A stretch of DNA of 64,000 nucleotides from a virus: positions 1-64,000 of the IMG/VR virus record IMGVR_UViG_3300044675_005584; one strand, written 5' to 3'. Below, piece by piece: positions 1 to 7,970 of this stretch. Numbering within the stretch: the first letter of the stretch is position 1; every line of letters begins with the position of its first letter. The position numbers were made by a program, and so were the translations under genes. A model generated the notes under the pieces. That model was not told the origin of the DNA. It saw only the letters and a list, made by a program, of their open reading frames with translations, and did no database searches.

Positions 1-4
1 CAGA

Positions 5-349
5 TCACACATCTGGTTCAAGATCTCCCGGACGCCAGGTCAGATCAGTCTTGACTATCTCGATCACACAGTTCTGACACACAGTTTTCAAATTACGCAC
101 AGTAACATTGTTCATGTTGCCATCCACATGATATACCAGCAACTGGGTGCCATACTTGGCTCGGAAGCTACATCTATCACAGGCAACTTTTTTCTTGTAA
201 CCCGAGCTTTTCCAGCGTGGAACTGCGGCTTTTTGCTGTAGACTTTTTCTGATACACACCGTGCATCGGCTACGATAGTATATTTTATCATAGCGATGAT
301 AGGCCACTGCACGTGGCCGTTGCTTGCAGATAGCACAGATGGGTCTCAT
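5..349 (-). CDS. Cys-rich zinc-binding protein, degenerate HNH-like
   Basis: 114 aa on the reverse strand, divergent from the tail sheath gene. It has two or more CxxC knuckles (CAIC, CTVC, CDRC, CQNC). Its C-terminal half contains YHVDGNMNNVTVRNLKTVCQNC, which follows the pattern of HNH nucleases (H-x-D-G-N...N-L...C-x2-C). I infer a zinc-binding DNA-binding or nicking protein; phage genomes often carry such proteins near packaging or tail genes. The second HNH histidine is not evident, so it may bind DNA without cutting it. Start and stop are both inside the window. Family identity is uncertain. Confidence 0.6.
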   Translation of the reverse strand: MRPICAICKQRPRAVAYHRYDKIYYRSRCTVCIRKSLQQKAAVPRWKSSGYKKKVACDRCSFRAKYGTQLLVYHVDGNMNNVTVRNLKTVCQNCVIEIVKTDLTWRPGDLEPDV

Positions 350-362
350 ACTGTACTTATGA

Positions 363-411
363 GCATGGGCCTATATATAGGCCATCAACTACCAATCTTT
401 TAGGCCCATGC
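363..411. repeat. Inverted repeats in the divergent intergenic region upstream of the sheath gene
   Basis: A perfect 16-bp palindrome (GGCCTATATATAGGCC) lies at 368-383. Overlapping it, an 11-bp arm GCATGGGCCTA (363-373) is complementary to TAGGCCCATGC at 401-411, so two alternative hairpins are possible. The second arm abuts the late-promoter box at 412. A transcription barrier between the divergent genes or a protein site is possible. No U-tract follows, so a classical terminator is not shown. Confidence 0.6.
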
Positions 412-419
412 CATAAATA
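412..419 (+). promoter_or_regulatory. T4-type late promoter box (CATAAATA)
   Basis: CATAAATA matches the T4 late -10 element TATAAATA except for the first base. It lies 26 nt before the sheath start and is followed by an AAGGAT ribosome-binding site. The same box recurs before many other structural genes in this window, which supports late promoter activity recognised by a gp55-like sigma factor. Confidence 0.65.
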
Positions 420-445
420 TCTATACTAGAAAAAAGGATTTTGAT

Positions 446-3400
446 ATGGCCCTAACATCCCCCGGCGTAGAAGTAACCATAATTGATCAGAGCAATTATG
501 TTCCTGGCGCTACCAATTCGGTACCGTTTATTTTGTTGGCAACAGCACAGAACAAAATTTCTGGCGCTGGCGTTGGTGTAGCCTCAGGCACACTGGCTGT
601 CAATGCAAACAAGACTTTCTTAATGACCAGTCAGCGCGACTTGTTGAGCACGTTTGGCGTGCCGTTCTTTTACAATACCACAGCAGGTACTCCGATCAAC
701 GGATACGAGCTTAATGAATATGGCCTGTTAGCCGCTTACTCGGCATTGGGCATTACCAATCAATGCTATGTGCAACGAGTAGACGTGGACTTGGCTGCCT
801 TAACTGCCAGTCTAACTAGACCGTTGGGTGCTCCTGACAACAATACCTACTGGCTGGATACTACCAACACTGCTTGGGGAATTTTTGAGTGGAATTTGAC
901 CACTGGTGCATTTACCAATAAGGTTCCGCTGGTGATCACAGACACAGCTGATCTAGAAACTGCCAGTGTGGTGCCACTACAAAGTATTGGCAGCATAGGT
1001 GACTACGCAGTCACAACCGGTCAAACACAAACTGCCAACGTGGCTGGCGCCTTGCAAAATCCTGAATACTACAAGCGCGGTGGACCAACCAGCACACAAA
1101 CAAGTTCAACCGCACTAAGTGATTTATACAACACCTGGGTTGATGTTGGTAGCGATGACTGGAAAACTGCCTGGCCCTCAATAAGCGGCACCTTGGCTCC
1201 TAGTACTCTTGTAGCAGCCAATTCAATCAGAATCAACAACACCAACACTGTAGCAGTACCAGCCTCAGCAAACAACACGCCTACCGGACTTTCTGCTGCT
1301 ATCAACACTGCCAACATAGCTGGTGTTTACTCGGCTGTAATTGGCGGAGCCATGTTTGTGTATGCTGACAGCACTTCAACCGGATTTAACGGCACTGTGT
1401 CAGCAGGTGTAGCCAATGTTACCACTGGCATAGCCACATTGACATTTACCAACACAGGTAATGCTGTACCAACACCGTATGCTGTGGGCAGTACAATCAC
1501 AGTAGCAGGCACAGACAGTAGTAACTATAACGGATCTTATGTGGTTACTGCATCTACAAATATTTCAGTGAGTTTTAGCTTTGATGGGGCCAACGTGGCC
1601 ACAGGCAACGGCCTTATAACCAGTAGTGGCACTGTGTCCATAAACAATGTGACCGGCACACCATTAGCCTCACTGGGCATCACAGCAGGAGCATATTCAA
1701 CACCAACCTATTTGGCCAACCCCAGTTATCTAAACCCAAGATGGAACAGCAGCAACAGTTTTCCGCAACCAACTGGCTCAGTATGGCAAAAGACCAACAA
1801 TGTAAATCTAGGTACCAATCTTGTTGTCAAGAGATACAATGGCACACTGGGATTGTTTGTACAGCAGGCCTGTCCGGTATATGCTACCAACGAAGCAGCC
1901 TTGTATGCGCTGGATCCTGCAGGCGGTGGCTTGAATATTTCAGCCGGCAGTACCTATGCTCAAGTTGATCCATACGGCAACACCACTGGTGGCTTTATGT
2001 TGTTCAGCAGATACGTGGCTGGACCAACCAATATTACTGGCTACACAGTACCAGGAACATTTACAAGCAGTGAGACATTCACTATCAGTGCCAGCGAAAG
2101 CGGCAGCAGTGTGTTGAACACTGCCACAGCAACCTTGACAGGAACTTCAGTAGAAGACTTTATTGCGGCAGTCAGTGCTGCAGCAGTCCCTTATGTGAGT
2201 GCTTCGATAGACAGTTCAGGATTTGTAGTGTTTACACACAGCCAAGGCGGTGATATACAACTATTAGATGTCACAGGTACTCCGGTAGCAGATGCAGGCT
2301 TTGCAATTGGACAAAACATTGTGGGACTGACCTTGCTCAACGTTACTGGTCCAACACTGGTTCTCAGCAACTGGGTCAGCTATCCAACATTCAGTTATAC
2401 CAGCAGTGACACAGCACCTGATCAAGATCCAGCAAATGGTACCTACTGGTACTATAGTGATCCTACACAAGTGGATATCATGATCCAGGATGGCGGAAGA
2501 TGGCAAGGTTATCAGAATGTGACCAGCGACATACGTGGTTATGACCTTAGCATAACCAACGCTACCGGTCCTATTATCAGTGCCACAGCACCAACCACAC
2601 AGACCGACACAGCAGAAAGTCCACTAGAACTGGGCGATCTCTGGATTGACACCAGTAATCTTGAATTGTACCCAGTGATTTATCGTTGGGAATCTGTGGA
2701 CGGAGTTGAACAGTGGGTTGAAATTGACAACAGCAATCAGACCACACAGAATGGTGTGCTGTTTGCTGATGCCAGATGGGCACCAAATGGTACCACAGAT
2801 CCTGTGGCCGATCCATTGCCTACCATAATCAGCTTGCTGACCAGCGATTATCTTGATCCTGATGCAGTCAGTCCAAGCCTGTATCCAGAAGGTATCCTGT
2901 TGTTTAACACTCGCAGAAGTGGGTTCAATGTGAAAACATTCCAGAGCAATTACTTCAATGCCACAGATTATCCAGCGTATCCTTGGAGTAGCACTACCAC
3001 TTACAGTATCGGTAATTTGGTCACAGTGGCCAGTATAACCTACATCAGTTTGGCCGACAACAACTTTAACAACGCTGTGGGTACCAATGCATTTTGGACT
3101 CCGATTACAGTGACCAACACCTGGTTGACTGCCAGTGGCAATCGAGCAGATGGCAGTCCATACATGGGTCGTCAGGCACAACGTAGCATAATCAATCAGG
3201 CCTTGCGTGCTGGTATTGACAGCAACACCGTGATTAGAGAAGAACAAAACCAGTTTAACTTGATTGCATGCCCGGCATATCCTGAGTTGGCCCCCAATTT
3301 GGCCTTGCTCAATGCCGACCGTGGAGAAACTGCATTTGTGGTAGTAGACACTCCGTTGAGATTGACACCGCAAGAAGTTGTAACTTGGGCAACCAACAAC

Positions 3401-4108
3401 AACGGACTGGGTGTGATCACAGGTGACGGTAATCTAAACGCTGGTGATTCTTATGCGGCTGCTTTCTATCCAAGCTGTACTACTAATGACCTTAGTGGTA
3501 ACTTGGTAGTAACTGCACCAAGTCACATGATGTTGCGTACAATTATTCGCAGTGATGAAGTTAGTTTTCCATGGCTAGCACCAGCTGGCACACGACGCGG
3601 TGTAGTAGACAATGCCACACAGATTGGTTATTTGAATGCACAAACTGGTGAATTTGAACCTCTGGGTGTGAGCCAAGGCTTGCGTGATGTGTTGTATCAA
3701 AACAATGTGAATCCAATCACGTTCATTCCGGGTGTGGGTATTACCAACTTTGGTAATCATACACTGCAAGGCACAACTACAGCACTGGATCGTATCAATG
3801 TGGCCAGACTGGTAGCGTTCCTGCGTGCCAGACTAGCAGAAATTGGAAAAACATATCTGTTTGAACCAAATGACACAATTACACGCCAGCAGATAACCAA
3901 TGCAATTACCAACTTGATGATCGATCTTGTGGCCAAGCGAGGTATCTATGATTACTTGGTTGTGTGCGATCTTTCAAACAACACACCAGCCAGAATTGAT
4001 GCCAACGAACTGTATGTTGACATCGCAATTGAGCCAGTGAAAGCCGTGGAGTTTATCTACATACCAGTACGTATACAAAACACAGGCACTATTGGTGCAA
4101 CGGTATAA
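446..4108 (+). CDS. 18: Contractile tail sheath protein (gp18-like), oversized
   Basis: 1220 aa, about twice T4 gp18 (659 aa). The N-terminus (MALTSPGVEVTIIDQSNYVPGATNS) and the C-terminal 300 residues (from about RQAQRSIINQALRAGIDSNTV to the IQNTGTIGATV end) carry typical sheath features: the SPGVEV start, the TGDGNLNAGDSYAAAFYPS core, and the C-terminal strand region used for inter-subunit linkage. The middle (roughly residues 130-900) is a large Thr/Ser/Gly-rich beta-structured insertion. It includes an Ig-like segment near 330-390 and a segment near 838-895 (YPWSSTTTYSIGNLVTV..) shaped like a CBM5/12 carbohydrate-binding module. The protein polymerises around the tube and contracts at infection. 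The tube gene follows directly. Confidence 0.93.
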   Translation: MALTSPGVEVTIIDQSNYVPGATNSVPFILLATAQNKISGAGVGVASGTLAVNANKTFLMTSQRDLLSTFGVPFFYNTTAGTPINGYELNEYGLLAAYSALGITNQCYVQRVDVDLAALTASLTRPLGAPDNNTYWLDTTNTAWGIFEWNLTTGAFTNKVPLVITDTADLETASVVPLQSIGSIGDYAVTTGQTQTANVAGALQNPEYYKRGGPTSTQTSSTALSDLYNTWVDVGSDDWKTAWPSISGTLAPSTLVAANSIRINNTNTVAVPASANNTPTGLSAAINTANIAGVYSAVIGGAMFVYADSTSTGFNGTVSAGVANVTTGIATLTFTNTGNAVPTPYAVGSTITVAGTDSSNYNGSYVVTASTNISVSFSFDGANVATGNGLITSSGTVSINNVTGTPLASLGITAGAYSTPTYLANPSYLNPRWNSSNSFPQPTGSVWQKTNNVNLGTNLVVKRYNGTLGLFVQQACPVYATNEAALYALDPAGGGLNISAGSTYAQVDPYGNTTGGFMLFSRYVAGPTNITGYTVPGTFTSSETFTISASESGSSVLNTATATLTGTSVEDFIAAVSAAAVPYVSASIDSSGFVVFTHSQGGDIQLLDVTGTPVADAGFAIGQNIVGLTLLNVTGPTLVLSNWVSYPTFSYTSSDTAPDQDPANGTYWYYSDPTQVDIMIQDGGRWQGYQNVTSDIRGYDLSITNATGPIISATAPTTQTDTAESPLELGDLWIDTSNLELYPVIYRWESVDGVEQWVEIDNSNQTTQNGVLFADARWAPNGTTDPVADPLPTIISLLTSDYLDPDAVSPSLYPEGILLFNTRRSGFNVKTFQSNYFNATDYPAYPWSSTTTYSIGNLVTVASITYISLADNNFNNAVGTNAFWTPITVTNTWLTASGNRADGSPYMGRQAQRSIINQALRAGIDSNTVIREEQNQFNLIACPAYPELAPNLALLNADRGETAFVVVDTPLRLTPQEVVTWATNNNGLGVITGDGNLNAGDSYAAAFYPSCTTNDLSGNLVVTAPSHMMLRTIIRSDEVSFPWLAPAGTRRGVVDNATQIGYLNAQTGEFEPLGVSQGLRDVLYQNNVNPITFIPGVGITNFGNHTLQGTTTALDRINVARLVAFLRARLAEIGKTYLFEPNDTITRQQITNAITNLMIDLVAKRGIYDYLVVCDLSNNTPARIDANELYVDIAIEPVKAVEFIYIPVRIQNTGTIGATV

Positions 4109-4113
4109 TGTGT

Positions 4114-4131
4114 CGGGACAAAAATGTCCCG
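4114..4131 (+). terminator. Stem-loop between sheath and tube genes
   Basis: CGGGACA-AAAA-TGTCCCG forms a 7-bp stem directly after the sheath stop. There is no T-run after it, so it may be an mRNA 3' end stabiliser or processing site rather than a rho-independent terminator. A late promoter box follows 9 nt later. Confidence 0.5.
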
Positions 4132-4140
4132 GCTCATTGC

Positions 4141-4148
4141 CATAAATA
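4141..4148 (+). promoter_or_regulatory. T4-type late promoter box (CATAAATA)
   Basis: CATAAATA lies 25 nt before the tube start, with an AGGAG ribosome-binding site in between. Placed after the sheath stem-loop, it would let the tube gene be transcribed independently of the sheath. Confidence 0.65.
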
Positions 4149-4173
4149 AAAGCATAACAGGAGATTAGACAAA

Positions 4174-4785
4174 ATGCCTTCATCATTATTAAATATGACC
4201 GTACCGTTTGGTGACGGGGGTCAGGGATTGTTGATGCCCAAACTGAAGTATCGCTTTAGAGTGAGCTTTCAGAATTTTGGAGTATCAAGCCCAGTAACTG
4301 AATTGACCAAGCAGGTGGTGGATTTTCAACGGCCAAATGTGACCTTTGACAACATTGATCTTCCTGTCTACAACAGCACAATCAAATTGGCTGGAAAATA
4401 CACCTGGAATGATATCACCTGCAATCTACGTGATGACGCAGGTGGCAATGTGACCCGATTGGTTGGCGAACAACTACAGAAGCAACTGGACTTTGCTGAA
4501 ATGAGTTCAGCCAGTGCCGGTAATGATTATAAATTTACCACAGTATTTGAAGTGCTCGACGGTGGTAATGGAGCCAACGTTCCAATTGCTCTTGAAACTT
4601 GGGAAATCTACGGTTGTTATCTACAAGGTGTCAACTACGGCGACATGAACTATGGCTCCAACGAAGCGGCGCAGATCGCCTTGACCATTAGATTTGACAA
4701 TGCCCTACAAACCCCACCAGGATCTGGTGTTGGAGCGGCTATTGGTCGTACTCTAGGTGACGTGGCCACAGGTGTTGGTGTATAA
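4174..4785 (+). CDS. 19: Tail tube protein (gp19-like)
   Basis: 203 aa; T4 gp19 is 163 aa. The sequence LMPKLKYRFRVSFQNFG...VTELTKQVVDFQRPNVTF...YNSTIKLAGKYTWNDITCNLRDD and the closing QIALTIRFDNA match the gp19 tube family: a beta-barrel whose hexamers stack to form the inner tail tube. The gene order sheath then tube is the T4 order. A short Gly-rich tail (GSGVGAAIGRTLGDVATGVGV) extends the C-terminus. Confidence 0.9.
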   Translation: MPSSLLNMTVPFGDGGQGLLMPKLKYRFRVSFQNFGVSSPVTELTKQVVDFQRPNVTFDNIDLPVYNSTIKLAGKYTWNDITCNLRDDAGGNVTRLVGEQLQKQLDFAEMSSASAGNDYKFTTVFEVLDGGNGANVPIALETWEIYGCYLQGVNYGDMNYGSNEAAQIALTIRFDNALQTPPGSGVGAAIGRTLGDVATGVGV

Positions 4786-4800
4786 CAATCCAGATCTGAC

Positions 4801-6027
4801 ATGAATCTAGGCTCGTTTGGCCAGAACATACTACAGGGATTTGTTGGAGTCAACGGACTTCGTGATTACACCCATGCTAGTAAAACGTTCAGGAGCAACA
4901 ACTATGAACTGACACCCAGGACAAAGTTCCTATTTCATTGTTATTTCAACATAAACACTGGACAAATTCCAGCGTTGGCCAAGGCGTTTGCCAACAACGA
5001 TGTGGCCAGTATAGGACTCATGGTCAAAACTACAGATCTGCCCAGTTACCAGATCACCAACGAAACACTAAATCAATACAATCGCAAGAGAATTGTCCAG
5101 ACCAAGATAAACTATTCTCCGGTCACGATCACCCTGCATGATGATCAAAGCGATCTCATACGCAATCTCTGGTACAACTACTATACCTATTATTACAAAG
5201 ACAGCACATATGGTTATAATAATATACCCAATCAATCAGGCAGTCTAGGACCTTCTGCTACCTTGCAAAACGGGTTTGGATACGGCACACGCGACACCTA
5301 CAGTGGCAGACAAAACACTGACTGGGGCTATATTGGCGAAGGCTATGCTGACACCAGTCCAGGCACAGCCTCAGGTAACAATGATGGCAAGCCCAGATTT
5401 TTCAATGATATAACCATATATGGTCTGGCACAAAAACGTTTTGCCAGTTATACCTTGATCAATCCCATCATCACAGATTGGAAAAGTGATCAATATGACT
5501 ACAGTCAAGGCGCTGGAACCATGGCTCATACCTTGACTGTGGCCTACGAAACTGTGAAATATCAGAGTGGTACCATCGGTGGTTCTCAACCCAGCACCAG
5601 CGTGCCAGGATTTGCTGATCCAGCACATTACGATTCTACCAAGAGCTCGTTGTCAAGACCCGGCGGAACAAACTCAGTGTTTGGTCAAGGTGGACTCGTT
5701 GATGCATTTGCTGGTGGTGTTGAAGATCTACAAGCCTTGAGAGGTCCGCATGGTGGATTACAAAATGTTATCGGTGCAGTACAAACAGCAGGCACAGCCT
5801 ACAACACATTTAAAAATTCAAATCTTGGACAGATTGCCGGAGCCGAAGCCAGAGCCGGAGCCAAAAGTGTACTACAACAAGGCCTGGCCGGCAGTGTGCG
5901 ACAAGCAGTCAACGCCGGCAATGGTCAGTTTTTTCCAAAAGCACCAATCGATGATGCTACTGGGCGACGTAGTAATATTTTATCTACCGCAGGTGTGCCA
6001 ACTGTGCGATCTCAGATTGGATTATGA
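4801..6027 (+). CDS. Tail-tube-like protein, possible baseplate/tube junction protein
   Basis: 408 aa. The N-terminal 150 residues (LTPRTKFLFHCYFNINTG..., IGLMVKTTDLPSYQITNETLNQYNRKRIVQTKINYSPVTITLHDD) are built like the tail-tube fold, with the same order of strand motifs as the upstream gp19. The central part is Tyr/Gly-rich and the C-terminal 130 residues are Ala/Gly-rich and probably flexible. T4 has tube-like junction proteins gp48 and gp54, and this may be their counterpart, but I assign no number. Starts 15 nt after the tube stop; 3 nt separate its stop from the next ATG. Confidence 0.6.
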   Translation: MNLGSFGQNILQGFVGVNGLRDYTHASKTFRSNNYELTPRTKFLFHCYFNINTGQIPALAKAFANNDVASIGLMVKTTDLPSYQITNETLNQYNRKRIVQTKINYSPVTITLHDDQSDLIRNLWYNYYTYYYKDSTYGYNNIPNQSGSLGPSATLQNGFGYGTRDTYSGRQNTDWGYIGEGYADTSPGTASGNNDGKPRFFNDITIYGLAQKRFASYTLINPIITDWKSDQYDYSQGAGTMAHTLTVAYETVKYQSGTIGGSQPSTSVPGFADPAHYDSTKSSLSRPGGTNSVFGQGGLVDAFAGGVEDLQALRGPHGGLQNVIGAVQTAGTAYNTFKNSNLGQIAGAEARAGAKSVLQQGLAGSVRQAVNAGNGQFFPKAPIDDATGRRSNILSTAGVPTVRSQIGL

Positions 6028-6030
6028 TCC

Positions 6031-6390
6031 ATGGGTACTGTAAACTATTCTGATCCCAAAACTGATCTATCAGTTAGAATTTTTGATAGATTCTACGGAT
6101 ACGAAGTGAGTGTGCCGGTTGATGCCTATGATGCAGTACGCAGCTACTTTAGCAGTGTGTTCGGCACCGGGGAAGCTGCTGATAATTTTGCAGTGACCTT
6201 GTTCCGTGTGGCCGAGACCAGTGAAATTCCAGTCATGACCCTGTTGCAACAGATTCGAGGACAGACCGGTCCTGACTTGACCTTGACCTTGGCCTACTAT
6301 CTGAACGGTACTAGAAGCAACAGTACCTTGTTAGGACTGAACGTGGCCACAACGCCTAACTTCTACGTGGCACACAACATCCGTAACTGA
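6031..6390 (+). CDS. Probable small virion structural protein
   Basis: 119 aa, not recognised as a named family. It lies between the tube-like protein and the gp4-like nuclease, three bases after the preceding stop. The composition is that of a globular alpha/beta protein with no signal or membrane segment. Context suggests a tail or neck component. Confidence 0.6.
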   Translation: MGTVNYSDPKTDLSVRIFDRFYGYEVSVPVDAYDAVRSYFSSVFGTGEAADNFAVTLFRVAETSEIPVMTLLQQIRGQTGPDLTLTLAYYLNGTRSNSTLLGLNVATTPNFYVAHNIRN

Positions 6391-6398
6391 AAACTGCC

Positions 6399-6842
6399 AT
6401 GGCCAACTTTAGACAAGGCATATACATTCCACAAAATCCACAGAAGTACGTGGGCCGCGGCAATATAAAATACAGATCTGGATGGGAAATGACTTTCATG
6501 ATGTTCCTGGACAGCAACGACAACGTGCTACAATGGGCCAGCGAAAGCATTAGAATTCCTTACAGACATCCCCTAACCGGCAAGATGACCAACTATGTGC
6601 CAGACTTCCTGGTCACATATCGCGGTCCAAACAATACCACTGTGGCTGAACTGATAGAAATCAAACCCAAGAAACAAAGCCTGCTTGAAAGCAAAATGAA
6701 CGACCGTGATAGAGCCATTGTGGCTGTTAACTACTGCAAATGGGATGCCGCGACCAAATGGGCCAAGGCACAAGGTCTACGTTTTCGCGTAGTGACAGAG
6801 GATGATATATTTCACCAAGGTAACAAAAAACGCGGTAAATAG
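6399..6842 (+). CDS. 4: Head completion nuclease, gp4-like
   Basis: 147 aa, close to the 150 aa of T4 gp4 (gp50/gp4). Core motifs are KYRSGWEMTFMMFLD, PYRHPLTGKMTNYVPDFLVTY and ELIEIKPKKQ. The last two fit the D...E-x-K active site of a TnsA/PD-(D/E)XK-type nuclease. In T4, gp4 is needed to finish filled heads before tail joining. It sits in the head/tail gene cluster just before the small terminase candidate. Confidence 0.75.
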   Translation: MANFRQGIYIPQNPQKYVGRGNIKYRSGWEMTFMMFLDSNDNVLQWASESIRIPYRHPLTGKMTNYVPDFLVTYRGPNNTTVAELIEIKPKKQSLLESKMNDRDRAIVAVNYCKWDAATKWAKAQGLRFRVVTEDDIFHQGNKKRGK

Positions 6843-6845
6843 GGT

Positions 6846-7337
6846 ATGACAAAGAAATTAGAAGAGCTGTTTGAATTTGACCGACTTGAAACAGCCGAAG
6901 AATCTGATACTCCAGTTCTCACAGTAGAACAGACCCGTGCCGCTATTGTGGCAATTGATACCAACATAGACAAGATTGACCTGGCCCTGCCGGCTGTGCG
7001 TGATCTTGATGCCAGTGATCGTGAACTGGATGAACTGGCTGATCTGGCCAAACAAAGCTATCAAGACCTTAGTGATCTTGGCATGAATGTAGACTCACGT
7101 TTTGCCGCTGAACTGTTTGCAGTAGCTGGCACCATGCTGGGACATGCTCTTGTTGCCAAAACTACCAAACTGAACAAAAAACTAAAGATGATTGATCTAC
7201 AGTTGAAAAAAGCCCGACTGGATCAACAGGCACCTAACACTGAACTGTTGCCCACAGCCGAAGGGCAAATACTAAGCCGCAACGATTTATTGGAACGCCT
7301 AATAGGCTCAAGAGATCAAAAAGACAAAAGTTCATAA
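6846..7337 (+). CDS. 16: Terminase small subunit-like (gp16-like)
   Basis: 163 aa, mostly helical with acidic N-terminus. The central pattern LADLAKQSYQDLSDLGMNVDSRFAAELFAVAGTMLGHALVAKTTKLNKKLKMIDLQLKK resembles the oligomerising helical core of gp16 proteins of T4-like phages, where helices around a ...R.YEVAG.ML...... segment precede a coiled coil. gp16 regulates the gp17 packaging motor, and the large terminase lies 9 kb downstream. Assigned from pattern and context, not an alignment. Confidence 0.6.
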   Translation: MTKKLEELFEFDRLETAEESDTPVLTVEQTRAAIVAIDTNIDKIDLALPAVRDLDASDRELDELADLAKQSYQDLSDLGMNVDSRFAAELFAVAGTMLGHALVAKTTKLNKKLKMIDLQLKKARLDQQAPNTELLPTAEGQILSRNDLLERLIGSRDQKDKSS

Positions 7338-7340
7338 ATA
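7333..7340 (+). promoter_or_regulatory. T4-type late promoter box (CATAAATA)
   Basis: CATAAATA overlaps the stop of the small terminase candidate and lies 18 nt before the start of the first capsid-targeted protein at 7359. Confidence 0.55.
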
Positions 7341-7358
7341 TCATATAGGGAAAAAAGT

Positions 7359-7967
7359 ATGAAAAAATTTCAAGAATACCTCGCTGAATCAGAAAGAACC
7401 TACAATTATCGTATCAAGATCGTGGGCGACACTCCTCCAAATTTCTTAAAAGATATGGAAGAGAAACTCAAACAGTTTGATATCGTCAAGATCTCAGCAC
7501 CCAAGACCACACCAGTGCAGGCCAAGCCTGCAGACTTTCCAGCTTTTGATAACGAGCGTGTGACACATGTGGATGTGGAGTTCCGTTATCCAGCTATTGA
7601 GCCACAGATCCAACAGATCGCACAGTTGTTGATGTTTGATCCTAACCGAATCAGAATGCTTACAACTCCATATGAAAATAGCATGGATCAAGAGCGTGCA
7701 GAAGTAGAAGCTCAAAATAAAAATCTCTTGACTGATACAGATTTTCCTGCACCAAACCGAGAACAAAAAGCCTTGTACAAAGACTACAGTGCTGAATACA
7801 ACAATCATGCTGTGCTTAAAAATGCTTACCGCAGTGACTTTACTGTGGCTGGTGGCAAGACACCACCTGCACAAACCACAAACGATTTGCCAATGGGAAA
7901 CAAAAGTCCAATGAGCAAGATCAAGTTACCACCTAGGCCAGCAACTGGCAACAAACCAAGAGGATAA
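7359..7967 (+). CDS. Putative capsid-targeted internal/virion protein
   Basis: 202 aa. Its first ten residues, MKKFQEYLAE, closely match the T4 capsid-targeting sequence (IPIII begins MKTYQEFIAE) and end in an L-x-E site like those cut by the T4 prohead protease gp21. The body (residues 15-110) looks like a small alpha/beta domain; the C-terminal 70 residues are Pro/Lys-rich and disordered. I infer packaging into the prohead and N-terminal cleavage. The biochemical function is unknown. Confidence 0.65.
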   Translation: MKKFQEYLAESERTYNYRIKIVGDTPPNFLKDMEEKLKQFDIVKISAPKTTPVQAKPADFPAFDNERVTHVDVEFRYPAIEPQIQQIAQLLMFDPNRIRMLTTPYENSMDQERAEVEAQNKNLLTDTDFPAPNREQKALYKDYSAEYNNHAVLKNAYRSDFTVAGGKTPPAQTTNDLPMGNKSPMSKIKLPPRPATGNKPRG

Positions 7968-7970
7968 ACA

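Noticed and set aside
2624-3373. 249-codon open frame on the reverse strand inside the sheath gene
   Set aside because: It mirrors the low-complexity sheath sequence, is Cys/His-rich in a way typical of antisense frames, and overlaps a certain gene throughout.
4114-4131. Hairpin after the sheath gene as a classical terminator
   Set aside because: There is no T-run after the stem; reported only as a stem-loop.
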